Assembly (NCBI GenBank): GCA_029204225.1
Contig: MU832016.1
Location: 1 to 64,000, forward strand
Source of the DNA: Diphasiastrum complanatum
Taxonomy: Eukaryota > Streptophyta > Lycopodiopsida > Lycopodiales > Lycopodiaceae
Length of the DNA stretch: 64,000 nt
Direction: 5' to 3'
Shown in pieces: positions 23,366-34,156 of the stretch. Both the position numbers and the translations under genes were made by a program. Each line of letters starts with the position of its first letter. The first letter of the stretch is position 1. The notes below the pieces were generated by a model that had not been told where the DNA came from, did not search any database, and worked only from the letters and a program-made list of their open reading frames with translations.

Positions 23366-24111
23366 CATGATAATAAACAACAGTTTTATGATTAATTAAA
23401 AACAAATAAGATTTGTTTTTAGATTTTGAATAAGATATACTTATAATAAAATGTGAACTAGAAATTAAATGATCATTATGTCAAATTATTATGCTCTGAC
23501 GAATTGAAGTTATTATCAGTTGAATATTACATGTTATCTTATGTATTTATGGACATTATGATGTGTTTTCATATTGAGAAAATTCTATAATCAAAATTTG
23601 ACATTAATCTCAATATGGTATTAATGGGTAAAAATATAAGCGTGAGCTTAATATGCATTTAAAAGGATGCTAAATACCTTACAATTGAGAGTCATGTAGT
23701 GGCTTCTTAAGCTAATTTCTTGATAAAAAAATTGCAATGTTATACACCTTTGTGTGTTTGCAAAGATCAATGAATAGTCGAACAATATTGCGGCAAAGAG
23801 TATTGTTATCTCAAAGAAGATGCTTTTTAATCATAATATATAAATAATCAACGTTCTAAAATTAGTTCACACATCTACTAATATTGATAAAATTTTTTAA
23901 TTCTAAGTGATTGCATGGAAGGATGCCATCACACCACAATCATAAGTTCGTCGTTTCATATCAATCGATTCAATGTGATGATGATGACCATATGCCCACA
24001 TTGCACTATACTTTCGATACTATCACATGTTGATTATAAATAAAACAATAATCAATCATCGTACAAATTAAAAATGTTCACTTAAAAAAAATAGAGTTAT
24101 AGACAAATCTT
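23366..24111. other. AT-rich, no gene recognised
   Basis: AT-rich sequence lies between the palindrome cluster and the transposase stop codon. It probably belongs to the 3' end of the CACTA element. Confidence 0.4.
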
Positions 24112-26840
24112 CTAATCACATCCTCTTGCAAATTTCCATTCTGTGTCAAATATGAATTGTCCCTTTGATCTTGCTTGTTGGAGTGTATCAACCATCCAGT
24201 CTATGGTGCATTGGTTGGGCAATGGCTCAAGATCATGTGAAGGTGTAGCTTGACCTCTACGCCTATTGCGTCGGTGTCGATTTCTAGTCAATACTCTTTT
24301 TTTTTCTTCTTCATATAATTTCAACCATTTATCCGTTACTCCTGAATTATATAGCATGAAGGTTGAAATTTTTTCTCTCAAAATAGGTGTCATTTTTTTA
24401 AGACTACCCATACCTTGAGGTTTTTCACCTTTCACCTCATTGCTTTTCTCATCATGCCATAGTCGTGGAGCAGATGGATCTATTTGAAACAAAACTTCGG
24501 TAATATAAAACATAGATTCTTGCACTAACCATCCCTTTGACATGCTTCCCTCTGGCCTTGCCTTCTGACGCACAAAATCTTTCAACACTTTCATGAATCT
24601 CTTCAAGAAAAACATCCGCCTATAGAAAATTTTAACACATCAATGAGAACATTCTGTTATTAATTTGAAAGAATCACACTACATTTATTGAAACCACTAA
24701 AATCGAATTCGGATGTATCATACCTTGAGTGCACAGGACCGACAATACCAACTTCTTGGACCAAGTGCACAAGCAGATGCACTTGCATGTCTAGGATAGA
24801 AGCTGAAAAATCTCTCTCAAGCATACATACAGCCTCTACCATATCTTCTTGTTTTGTTTGCATGTGTATCTCACAAATCTCCTTAATCCATCTACATCAT
24901 GTTTGTAGTATAACTAGATTTTAGTACGTTCATATTATTTTATCAAACTTGTATTAGAAAAAAAAAGCACGCAATTTCATAAGATATCGATGTAAACAAA
25001 AAAATTTAAGTACTTGACAATGGATGCTGATTTGTAAATGGCATCACGAAGTTGATCAGTTAGACAGCCACGAATGCACATTGAAAATATGTACTCGATC
25101 ATTTTCAACCAATCATAAGATTTTAGACCATGGATTTTTCCTTCAGCTGTGAATAATGTTCATAGTGAATGAGCAAAATCTGTTGGTGTTCTCATCTCGC
25201 AAATGACTGACCGTGCGTACTTATACTCTTCTTTTGTAAGAATCCAAGGGGCTCTTAGAATATTATAGGTATTTCCATCAGTACATAATTTTGGCCAATA
25301 CTCTTTTTTTGTTTTTGATTTTTGTAGATTATGCCTGGCAAAAATACTGTCTTTGTCACCCACCAAGTGTTTCCATATCGATTCACCACATTTTTGAATA
25401 TGTGCATAAGATCAAGCAAGTGATTGATCAAAAGGTTATTCCAATATGATAAACAATGAAAGATGGATAGTCTTTTCATACCATTGATTGGCTTAGTCTC
25501 ATATTCAATCCAAAGTTTGTGCCAATCTGCCACGGACATTCTCTTTGGAGGCATTATTGTTTCTGATCTTCCTCCAAAGCCTCTTCTATGAGCATTTCTA
25601 AATGGATGTATTTCATCATGCAAGTACTTGCGATGATTTTCATACAAATGACGTGAGTGTCAAGCATCAATATTTGGTCCACAAATGAGACACGCCTGAT
25701 ATCCAGAAGTTGTAAAACCTAAAAGAATCAAATCCAATTCATGTTATAAATAGAATTCTTTTAAAAAATAAATATTGCATGCATAAAAAATAAATATACA
25801 AAAATTACAAGTGATTTCATTTTATAGTCACCTGAACAATCGCCCAATCTTGGATAGTCATGCATAGTCCACATTAAAATCGCACGCAACAAAAATGTAT
25901 TGTTTTGAAGTGGACGTGAGATGTCATATGCTTGGACTCCCTTCCATAGTAGTTCTAGTTCTTCAATCAATGGTGCAAAGTAGATATCCATATTTTTTAC
26001 TTTATGTTTTCTAGGAATTAGAAGTGCTAGCATGAGATGTCCTTTTTTAATGCTTAGCCAAGGTGGAATGTTATAGTGGACCAACACCACTGGCCAAGTA
26101 GACCACGTGCTTGACATTTTTCCAAAGGGGTTAACCCCCTCTGGTGCAAGTACAAATCTTATATTTCTTGTTTCACTTGTGAAACATGGATATTCTTTGT
26201 CAATGTGTTTCCATGCAGGAGAGTATGAGGGTACTCTCATGATCCCATCCGAAGAACGATGACTTGCGACGAAACAATCGTTGCAATCGTGGAATTATTG
26301 GAAAGTGTCGCAACACCTTGCATGGGATAGTGGTCCCTTGTAAGTCATCTCGATATTGAGGAGTATCGCATATAGGACAAGCTTTTAACCCTTGATACTC
26401 ACCATGATATAAGATGCAATCTTTTGGACAAGCATGATGCAACGTATAGTCCATTATCATTGAACTCACCATTTTTTGTGCTCACCTCTTGTCTCTAACA
26501 TAGTGTTTCCTTCTTGGAGTAGTTTGTGCAATTACTTGCACATAATGAAATGAATTTTCATAATATAAAATAAAAGATCATTTAGCCCACTAAAACATTT
26601 GACTTGAACAACACATCAATCAAATTTTAAAAAAAAAATTCAATCTTAGTAACTCAAATAAGGATGTAACACTTGTATCACTCCATTTATATTTTGCTTG
26701 GAGGTTCAACATAAGCAACGAAGCGGCCAAACGAGATGTCTTTGCTCTAGGATATAATGGTGTGTTTGATTCTTCTCTCAATTTTTTTTCCACGACACTA
26801 ATAAATGATTCACTATCATGTTCAGTGTGACATTATTTAT
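24112..26840 (-). pseudogene. CACTA (En/Spm) TNP2-type transposase
   Basis: On the minus strand the order is: ESNTPLYPRAKTSRL (about 26780); HACPKDCILYHGEYQGLKAC and KVLRHFPIIPRLQRLF (26472-26200); the Transposase_21 core PEGVNPFGKMSSTWSTWPVV, YNIPPWLSIKKGHL, PLIEELELLWKGVQAYD and LLRAILMWTMHDYPRLGDCS (26240-25761); the LLDLMHIFKNV region (25450-25370); APWILTKEEYKYARS (25260); and the DUF4218-like LERDFSASILDMQVHLLVHL and RFMKVLKDFVRQKARPEGS (24863-24112). The order is complete. Pieces are separated by probable introns or lesions, and a stop follows LGDCSGDYK at an intron-like boundary. The Asp of the usual ADGxNPF motif is Glu here (APEGVNPF). It would bind and cut the element's ends; whether it works is doubtful. 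Confidence 0.85.
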
Positions 26841-26848
26841 CAAGTTGT

Positions 26849-27136
26849 TCATGATTTCAACTTCATCTTGAATGCAAAAATCATTTTCAGCACTTGATCT
26901 TGATTACGATGATGAAGAAGAAGAAGATCGAGGATGATTTGCTTTGCACGTTGTTGTTCATCTATTTTCATCATGGCTCTCAATCCCATAGGCTCATGAC
27001 CTGATAGTTGATTTATGTGTGGCCCATCGTATGCCAATCTTGTTTTGGATATGGAGTGACTGTTGTCATTGTCACTAGAGCTAGATGACAATTCATAGTC
27101 CTTCAAACATGGGAAACAAATTAACATATTCATCAA
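26849..27136 (-). CDS. Uncharacterised ORF next to TNP2
   Basis: This 95-codon frame on the minus strand contains LKDYELSSSSSDNDN, KTRLAYDGPHINQLSGHEPM and a basic DEQQRAKQIILDLLL helix. I do not recognise a domain. It lies just upstream of the first recognisable TNP2 motif on the same strand and may be an N-terminal exon of the transposase or the end of the upstream ORF. The Ser/Asp-rich and charged composition looks like a linker. Confidence 0.35.
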   Translation of the reverse strand: MMNMLICFPCLKDYELSSSSSDNDNSHSISKTRLAYDGPHINQLSGHEPMGLRAMMKIDEQQRAKQIILDLLLLHHRNQDQVLKMIFAFKMKLKS

Positions 27137-27301
27137 TTAACATATAAGATTGTCATTCGTGAAAATTAAAACTAAAATTAAGACATGCAAATCAAAAACC
27201 ATAATTTAAATTAAGGCATGCAATATGAAATATAAAAAAAACAATTAATTCACATTCAACATAACTTGTTCTCACTAAATAGATAAAATGTATTGTGACA
27301 T

Positions 27302-28435
27302 TCACAAGATATATGCTTGAGTTTGGCTCAAAGCCTTTTGTACACATCTTGGAAGAGGACGATTGAAGCTATATTTGATGAATAGCTCTTCATCACATTG
27401 AATGGGCCTTATCGCACATACCATTACATATGTACCTTTTGAGTTCCTATAAAAGTATTCTTCCTTTCCATTGGTGCGTTCCTCGAAATCACAATTAGTT
27501 AATGAAGGGTGCCCAATGGAACTATTTATATATGCAGCAATATTGCCATGTTTTTTTGGATGCCCATCAATGTACATACGATGTGATTTCAAAACATTCT
27601 CTCAGCCCAATTGTATTGAGGTCCTGCATAAGGCATTAATGTGACAACACTATTCAAAGGGACATCAATGCTAGTCAAAGAAAATAAATCCAATCCCTCG
27701 TTAGGAAAGTGCTCACTTGGCTTGATCATGTACATATGACCCCAATATGAAAATGATGTTCCACATAATGGTAGTGGTACTCTAACATGCCAACATGAAT
27801 ATTTCTTTCTATCAAAGGGCTTAACCAATGCTTCTAGGTAGGGAGAAAGGGAAGACTTAGTCAACGAATTCAAAACATTCTTTGATAAGTCAACAGTACG
27901 TAAATTTGGTTGTTTATATTCAAATCTTGTCAAAATATGTCCAAGTCGTGTTTTTTTTTTTAATGGAGTAAATCTAGATGGGATAGGAAGAAGAGGAGAT
28001 TCTACACAAGGTATGTGAGGTGATGTGGGATGGATAGAATCGATGTGAGGTGTCGTGGGATGGATAGAATCGATGTGAGGTGTCATGAGATAGATAGAAT
28101 TGATGTGTGGTGACATCGTGGAATGAATAGAATCCATAGTATAATTTGTGTGAGGTGTTGTGGGATGGAAGTGTCGGGGAATGAATAGAATCTATGTGTG
28201 GTGATATTGTGGGATGAACAGATTCCATGGAAAGATCTATGTGAGCTGTGGTGGAGTGAGTGACATGCAAAATGGAAAGATGCATAACTTTCACATCATG
28301 AGGTGTGTAGTGACTAGTGACATCATTATGATCATCAATAAGACCTTCGTCTAATGCCAAAGATGATCCAAAATCGATATTTCTTATCTTATTGATAAGA
28401 TTGTCAATCGACGTGTTATAAGACATTGACACCAA
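27302..28435 (-). pseudogene. SET-like domain protein beside CACTA transposase
   Basis: Two minus-strand frames join by one frameshift near 27600, and a second shift lies near 28150. The N-terminal part is repeat-rich (PHIDSIHPT units). It is followed by RKYSCWHVRVPLPLCG, YWGHMYMIKPSEHF, then LDLFSLTSIDVPLNSVVTLM and PYAGPQYNW, which resembles the first half of a SET fold. After the shift, IDGHPKKHGNIAAYINSS, LTNCDFEE, TYVMVCAIRPIQCDEELFIK and YSFNRPLP match the second half: the GNxAxxINxS, NC, A-R-I-xxxEEL-xxY pattern. SET proteins methylate lysines; the usual NHS-C signature is altered here (NSSIGHPSLTNC). It lies directly upstream of and on the same strand as the transposase, so it may be a captured or element-encoded domain. 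Confidence 0.6.
27985..28190 (-). repeat. Tandem 30-bp units coding PHIDSIHPTT
   Basis: Units of about 30 bases (on the plus strand, GGATGGATAGAATCGATGTG and variants) repeat at least four or five times and encode decapeptides PHIDSIHPTT, PHIDSIHPTS, PHINSIYLMT and PHINSIHST-like. Copy number drift and frame breaks suggest slippage. Confidence 0.75.
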
Positions 28436-28509
28436 TGTATTATTCTATAAGAGTGAAACATTATACAAGCATTAGTTTTATTTTTTTCAAAAAAATTATA
28501 AATATGTGT

Positions 28510-28690
28510 ATGATAAGAACAGTACTAAATAGTCAAAATGTACTTCCAAATCCACATCGGACTCCTCAATGTGCTTTTCAAATTTCCACAGATGTTGTGC
28601 CACTATTCGTCTTTCTCGAATTTTCAATTCTTTGCATTGTTTGCACTCGCAATATATCTTTTCATTGTACCTCTGTTGATACTAATTGCA
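28510..28690 (-). pseudogene. CxCxxC motif fragment upstream of SET ORF
   Basis: The minus strand encodes RYNEKIYCECKQCKELKIRE and then RRIVAQHLWKFEKHIEESDV. A CxCxxC cluster followed by a basic helix and HL resembles the N-terminal transposase-associated zinc domain of CACTA proteins (CPCxxC...HL). It may be an exon of the SET-like ORF or of the transposase. It is too short to be sure. Confidence 0.4.
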
Positions 28691-28739
28691 TTTTACAATT
28701 ACAAGAATGATTAGCTTAATGTTACAAGCTAATTTATAT

Positions 28740-29430
28740 GTGTATAAATACAATCCTAAGTTTTAAACAAATAATTATATAGTACCTACGATTTAGGTCG
28801 ACGCTGGACATCAGAACTTCACGGTGATGGTCCACTAAGTCTTTGCTCAAGCATTTGTGCTCTTTTTTCGTGATTTCATTTTGTGATAATATTGCATCTT
28901 CTTTAAATTTTTGCTATCTTGTGGAGGCGTCATGCTTTAAACAATTGTAGAAAAAAAAACAAAAAAGTTATATTCAACACACAATGTTGCAAATCCAAAT
29001 GTTAAGTACATAATATCTACTGTACATTTAATAAATATACCTGTTTCGAGACATTTCCTCAGTAGAAGACATACTCGCTAATGAACGATTAAATTTTATC
29101 TACAATTTTTTAACAAGAATGTTAATGATATTGACAAAATACACTTGTCAAAATATACAATTAAAACTGATATGTACAAGATCCACAAATATCTTTATCA
29201 CTAAAACATTTAGATACCTTACCAATGTCAATTTGCTTGAATGAATATGACATTGTCTAATTCACGAAGAAAAGAAGCAGATTCAAGTAAACTATGAAAT
29301 AGAAGTGTGATTTCTTTTAACTATTTAAGAAACTAGGTAGTAATTAATACATATTTGTCATTTTTAAAAAATCATCAAAATCTTCAAAGTCCCGAGTTTG
29401 GAAAATTCAAATAACTTGAATTTGATACTT
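28740..29430. other. AT-rich, little recognised
   Basis: A short minus-strand stretch at 28900-28790 (with EHKCLSKDLVDHHREVL) may be another exon fragment. Otherwise there is no supported feature. Confidence 0.3.
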
Positions 29431-29431
29431 A

Positions 29432-30760
29432 CATATGAAACAAATCTATTTTGGTCCCTATTGCTTGACATAGACCATTGAGTAATCATAATTAACCAGC
29501 ATCACATGAGATAGCTCAAACTTGATGTCTATCAATGTAAAAAGTCCCATTTTGGCACTTCTCACCTGAGGCTCCTCATAGAGTGATCAACTTTGAGGGA
29601 TTTCATCCAAATAGATTAAATTTGAGACTCAACTAGTTTCAAATCTAGTATATTTTGTTGCACTAGTTATTGTTGACATTTGATCCCTATCACATTAGAT
29701 AGCTCAAATTTGCTATCTACCATTAAAGATAGTTGTATTTTTTGCCTTTATCACAATGGTAAGGTTGTCTTGCTTGCTCTCGTCTTGTGCATTCTTCTTT
29801 TTGTAGCACTGGGATGCAAAGTGCCTCTTCTTTCCACAAAAGAAGCACTTTTGTTTGGCTTTGTCTTTATTCTTTTCTTTAGAGCTTGATTCTTGATCAT
29901 CATCACTTTCACCATGCTTTGGATCTTCTTGGACTTCCATTGTAGTTTTTATCGCTTATCAAAGGAATTGGCCCCTATAAAAAATTATTGTCTATCACTT
30001 GAGATAAGGCATTGAGTGATCAAGTTAGAGTAATTCCGAGTTTATGACATTCATATAACTTTGAATGCAATGCTTACAGGTAAGACAACTCAATTTTGGT
30101 CCTAATCTCATCATTGTTCTTTGAGTGATCATAATTGACCAACATCACATCAGATAGCTCAATCTTGGTGTCTATCAATGTAAATAGCCCCATTTTGGTG
30201 TTTCTATCACTTGAGAAAGTCAAAATTTGCTACCTAACATATGATTTTGTTGCTTATTACTTGACATGGCTCTATCAAGTGAGTAGACTCAACAAGTAAT
30301 ATATTAAGACAACTCAAGTTCAACCCCTTGTCAAACCCCTATTACACGCGATAACTTAATTTTTTTTGTCTATGCATGTTATTACCTAACACGGCTCATC
30401 AAGTGATCAAACTCAATCAATCCCAAGTCTAGTTTACTAAGATTGCTCAAGCTTGACCCATTGTCAACGAAATTGACTCATATCACATGAGATAACTAAA
30501 ATTTGATGTGTATATTTTGCAATAGCTCACTTTTGGTGAATATCACTAAAGGTTTCTCATAAAGTGACCAAATTTGAGAAATTGTGTGCTCATGAAATAG
30601 ATCAGAGTCGATTTCCATCACTTGAGATAGTTCAAATCTAATGTCCAATACAAGATCTTGGTCCTTATCACTTGACATAGTAGATCGAGTGACTGAACTT
30701 GGTCAATCTATGATTTGGAACAATCAATTTTGGCCCCTGGTAGATTGAATCTAGTCCTTG
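29432..30760. repeat. Diverged long repeat units
   Basis: The segment around 29449-29555 (GATCATAATTAACCAGCATC-like, then GATAGCTCAAACTTGATGTC) recurs at about 30092-30195 with roughly 85 percent identity by eye, an offset of about 643 bases. Further scattered units of TCACTTGAGATAGCTCAA type occur up to 30700. It looks like an old satellite-like or TE array. Confidence 0.6.
29713..29940 (-). pseudogene. Copia gag zinc-knuckle fragment
   Basis: A 75-codon minus-strand frame includes KAKQKCFFCGKKRHFASQCY, a CCHC knuckle nearly identical to the one in the Copia gag at 34157-35191 (QKCFFCGKKGHYASKCYK). The acidic, Ser-rich lead (ESDDDQESSSKEKNK) also fits. It lies inside the diverged-repeat region and has no flanking gag core, so it is a stranded fragment. 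Confidence 0.65.
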
Positions 30761-31900
30761 GACATGATGATTAGTTTGCTACTTGGAAGGAGAAGAGAGC
30801 AAATAGTTTTATTTTAAGAAGAGATTATGGCAGCAGAGATGTAATATAGGAGCATGAGCACTTCAACAGATGGACATTGCAAATGCTCAATTTTTTCTTG
30901 TCCCCCATCACTATCTCAAGAAAAACCCATTTTATGCACTCAATGGTCCTCTGAAATCAAAATCTGATTGTGATACAATCAATTAGTCTCGGGCGATCCT
31001 CTCAGCATTACTGGTAGCACCTCTGCACAAGACCATAGCCAAGGATTTTACAAACAAAGATGTTTGATCCATTCCTCAACGCTAGCAATCATCTAACAAC
31101 GTTCACTGTGAGTTGCTGCTAGCTATTTCCTTTCCATCCACTCAACACAAAGTCCGAAAACACCCCACCACAATTGCTCCCATCTCCATCCATCAACAAT
31201 TCCTTCACAAAAAAACCCACCTCCAATCTCTCCTTAATCTTCCTTCAACTGGCTTTAATCGCATAGCACACAACCATGTTCCTTGAAATCTATCAGCTCA
31301 TTGATACCATATTTCATGGAAGTAGTAGTATATCTAGCATCTCTCAATGTATTACAAAGAAGAAGAAGGAAGATTGTGCCCAGCTTAACACATGTTTTTT
31401 TTATAAGAAAACGTTCCAACCCAGTACGTTCTGACCCAAAAGGGTCCAAACGAGTTTCTAAGAGACACATATATAACAAAATAATTAATACTTTATAAAC
31501 TAAATAATGTCCACAACTTATATGCGACATCAAACTACATATTTACATTTGTCATTTTTTATATATCACAAAATTCTCTTAAACACATGGTCATTTTGTA
31601 CCAACCATATCAAATCATCTACTTGTCTTATATCAAATCAAAATATAATTAATACTCATTTGTCCTTTTTAAAAAATCATCATAATCTTCAAAGAAAACA
31701 TGGTCCTCTTGTACCCAAAATATGTCATATCAATCACATGCTTTTGTCCTTAAAAATTCATGCTTAAAAATATTGTCATATCACTCACATGCTTTTGTCC
31801 TCAAAAATATTAATAAAATAAGAGTCAAATCACTTTTTTAGTTCCATAATTTGTCTTTTTGACAAACCACTCGCTATATGACACCTTTCAAGCTGTGGTC
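30761..31900. other. No gene recognised
   Basis: Mixed AT-rich sequence with only short ORFs (31255-31533 minus, 31507-31767 plus), none recognisable. An AAATCACTCACATGCTTTTG-type phrase repeats near 31735 and 31780. Confidence 0.4.
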
Positions 31901-31935
31901 ACGTATTTCTAGGCAAAGAAAAATTGTGTGGCACT

Positions 31936-31947
31936 GCCACGCGTGGC
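31936..31947. repeat. GCCACGCGTGGC palindrome
   Basis: A perfect copy of the palindrome clustered at 23135-23304, with a GTGTGGCACT half site just left of it and GCATGG and CCATGTG half sites to its right. A TATAAAAA lies 50 bases downstream. Confidence 0.6.
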
Positions 31948-32102
31948 AAAAAAATGCATGGTAGAGCCATGTGACACTTGAAATCTGAAAAGTGTATAAA
32001 AATGCCCTCATTCAATATTTCTCCGCTCTTTCTTGTGGATTTCTTAAGGCTCACTATCACACTCAAGCTCTCACACTCTCGCTCTCAAGCTTTCAATCTC
32101 TC

Positions 32103-32728
<626 letters not shown>

Positions 32729-32795
32729 TTTCATTTTTCACATTTGATATCTTTCCAAGTTCTTTTCACAACTTCATATCTTTCTCTCAATAGTC

Positions 32796-33014
32796 ATGTC
32801 TACTAGCGGTAGCGGAGCATCAAGGAGGAGGCCTTCCGGTGGAAGAGGACAAGCCTCGGGATCAGATTCCGATCGAGTGCGAGATTTTTATACTATGCTA
32901 TTTTCCGAGGAAATGCAAAGAATGAAAGCCCTTTGTCTTTCCGAAGGAGAATTTAATCAACAAGGTCGTGGATTCGTTTCGACGGAGATGTCGTCGGAAG
33001 AATCCACTACTTGA
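32796..33014 (+). CDS. Short uncharacterised ORF
   Basis: This 72-codon frame starts MSTSGSGASRRRPSGGRGQA and contains FYTMLFSEEMQRMKALCLSE. I do not recognise it. It follows the compound microsatellite and ends 60 bases before the truncated LTR at 33077. The N-terminus is Ser/Gly/Arg-rich and the remainder looks helical. Base composition is richer in GC than its surroundings, so it could be exon 1 of a gene cut off by the retrotransposon, or a TE ORF fragment. Confidence 0.3.
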   Translation: MSTSGSGASRRRPSGGRGQASGSDSDRVRDFYTMLFSEEMQRMKALCLSEGEFNQQGRGFVSTEMSSEESTT

Positions 33015-33076
33015 ATGGAATGCGTTTGTGACAAGGTATAGCACTACATCATCTTCGGCAGAAAATTCTTGCAAAA

Positions 33077-33352
33077 ATGTACATTGAGTTTTTGTGATCC
33101 AAATGAAACCAAATCAATTTCTACTTGTTTCTCAGGTTGAAGGCCGTACTACAGCCTATATTACACACGTGTGGGCTCGGATTTCAATGTTTATCAATGC
33201 TTTTGATTGTTAATGCTTGTTGTTTGTCAAATTGCCAATCTAGATCAACTTTTTTGTGTCTAGTTTTTTGATAGATTGTTAAGCAAGCATCCAATCACTC
33301 TTGTGGATCTTTTGTAGATCCATTTATGGTCCTAAAGTACAGTACTTTCACA
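33077..33352 (+). repeat. Truncated 5' LTR
   Basis: It starts abruptly at ATGTACATTGAG and ends ACTTTCACA. It matches 36949-37224 except for three substitutions. The missing first 426 bases of the LTR are replaced by unrelated sequence. Confidence 0.9.
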
Positions 33353-33365
33353 TGGTATCAGAGCC
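33353..33365 (+). other. Primer binding site (initiator Met-tRNA)
   Basis: TGGTATCAGAGCC directly abuts the LTR end and is complementary to the 3' end of plant initiator methionyl-tRNA, the usual Copia primer. Confidence 0.9.
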
Positions 33366-33786
33366 AAGTACAAGAGCATAAGCCATTGATCTAATGCAAA
33401 TCCATTTTTAGCAAGTTTTGGTGCTAAAAACTAGTATTGAGAGGGCAAGCTAGAATCTTGATTTTGGTGAGGAGATTTGATCCCAAACTTGGTAGGGGTC
33501 CAAATCCGTACTGTCCACATGTGTGGGCACCTCTGAACCTGCATTTAATGCATGGTATTCATTTGATCCAAAAAAATTCAATTTGTGAGCTATTGGTGTA
33601 ATTTTTGGTGGAGATCCTAGGATAATCTACCAAGATCATTTGTCATTGATTAGATTTGAATTTGTTTCATGAAATCTAATTAATCTAGGCTGAGTTCAAG
33701 TCCTATTAAGGTTAAAAACAGGTCTTGGAAGTACACCAAGAAGGAAAAAGAGATTAAGTCATTTTTTTGTCCAAAAATAGCCAAAT

Positions 33787-34136
33787 TTGGCAAGATTTGA
33801 TTGTAAGTAGATTTCACATCATCTTATCTTCATTCCAACTTTGTGAGGGAGTGCTAGAACTGAGATTATAAGTCCATTTGTTGGATTAGAAATCTAATTT
33901 GAGTGAAAAACTACAAGAGAGAGACCTTAGTGAGTTTCTAGAGACAATCAAATCCATTTCTTGGCAAGATTTGTTTGAAAGTAGTTTTCACTTCATCTTA
34001 TCTTCATTCCAGCTTTGTGAGGGAGTGATAGAACTGTGATTATAAGTCCATTTGTTGGATTAGAAATCAAATTTGAGTGAAACACTGCAAGTGTGAGACC
34101 TTTGTGAGTTTCAAGTCAATCAAATCTATTTCTTGT
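33787..34136 (+). repeat. Tandem duplication in leader, period 174 bp
   Basis: The unit beginning TTGGCAAGATTTG and ending TCAATCAAATC.ATTTC is present at 33787-33960 and 33961-34136. The copies differ by scattered substitutions and small indels. It lies between PBS and gag. Confidence 0.85.
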
Positions 34137-34156
34137 TTGTAGAAGTCACTAGTAAG

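Noticed and set aside
22791-31990. CACTTT ends at 22791 and 31993 as terminal repeats of the CACTA element
   Set aside because: Only about six bases match and no 3-bp target duplication is present, so the ends remain undefined.
34133-34156. Gag start at 34133
   Set aside because: The codon there is TTG; the first ATG in frame is 34157.
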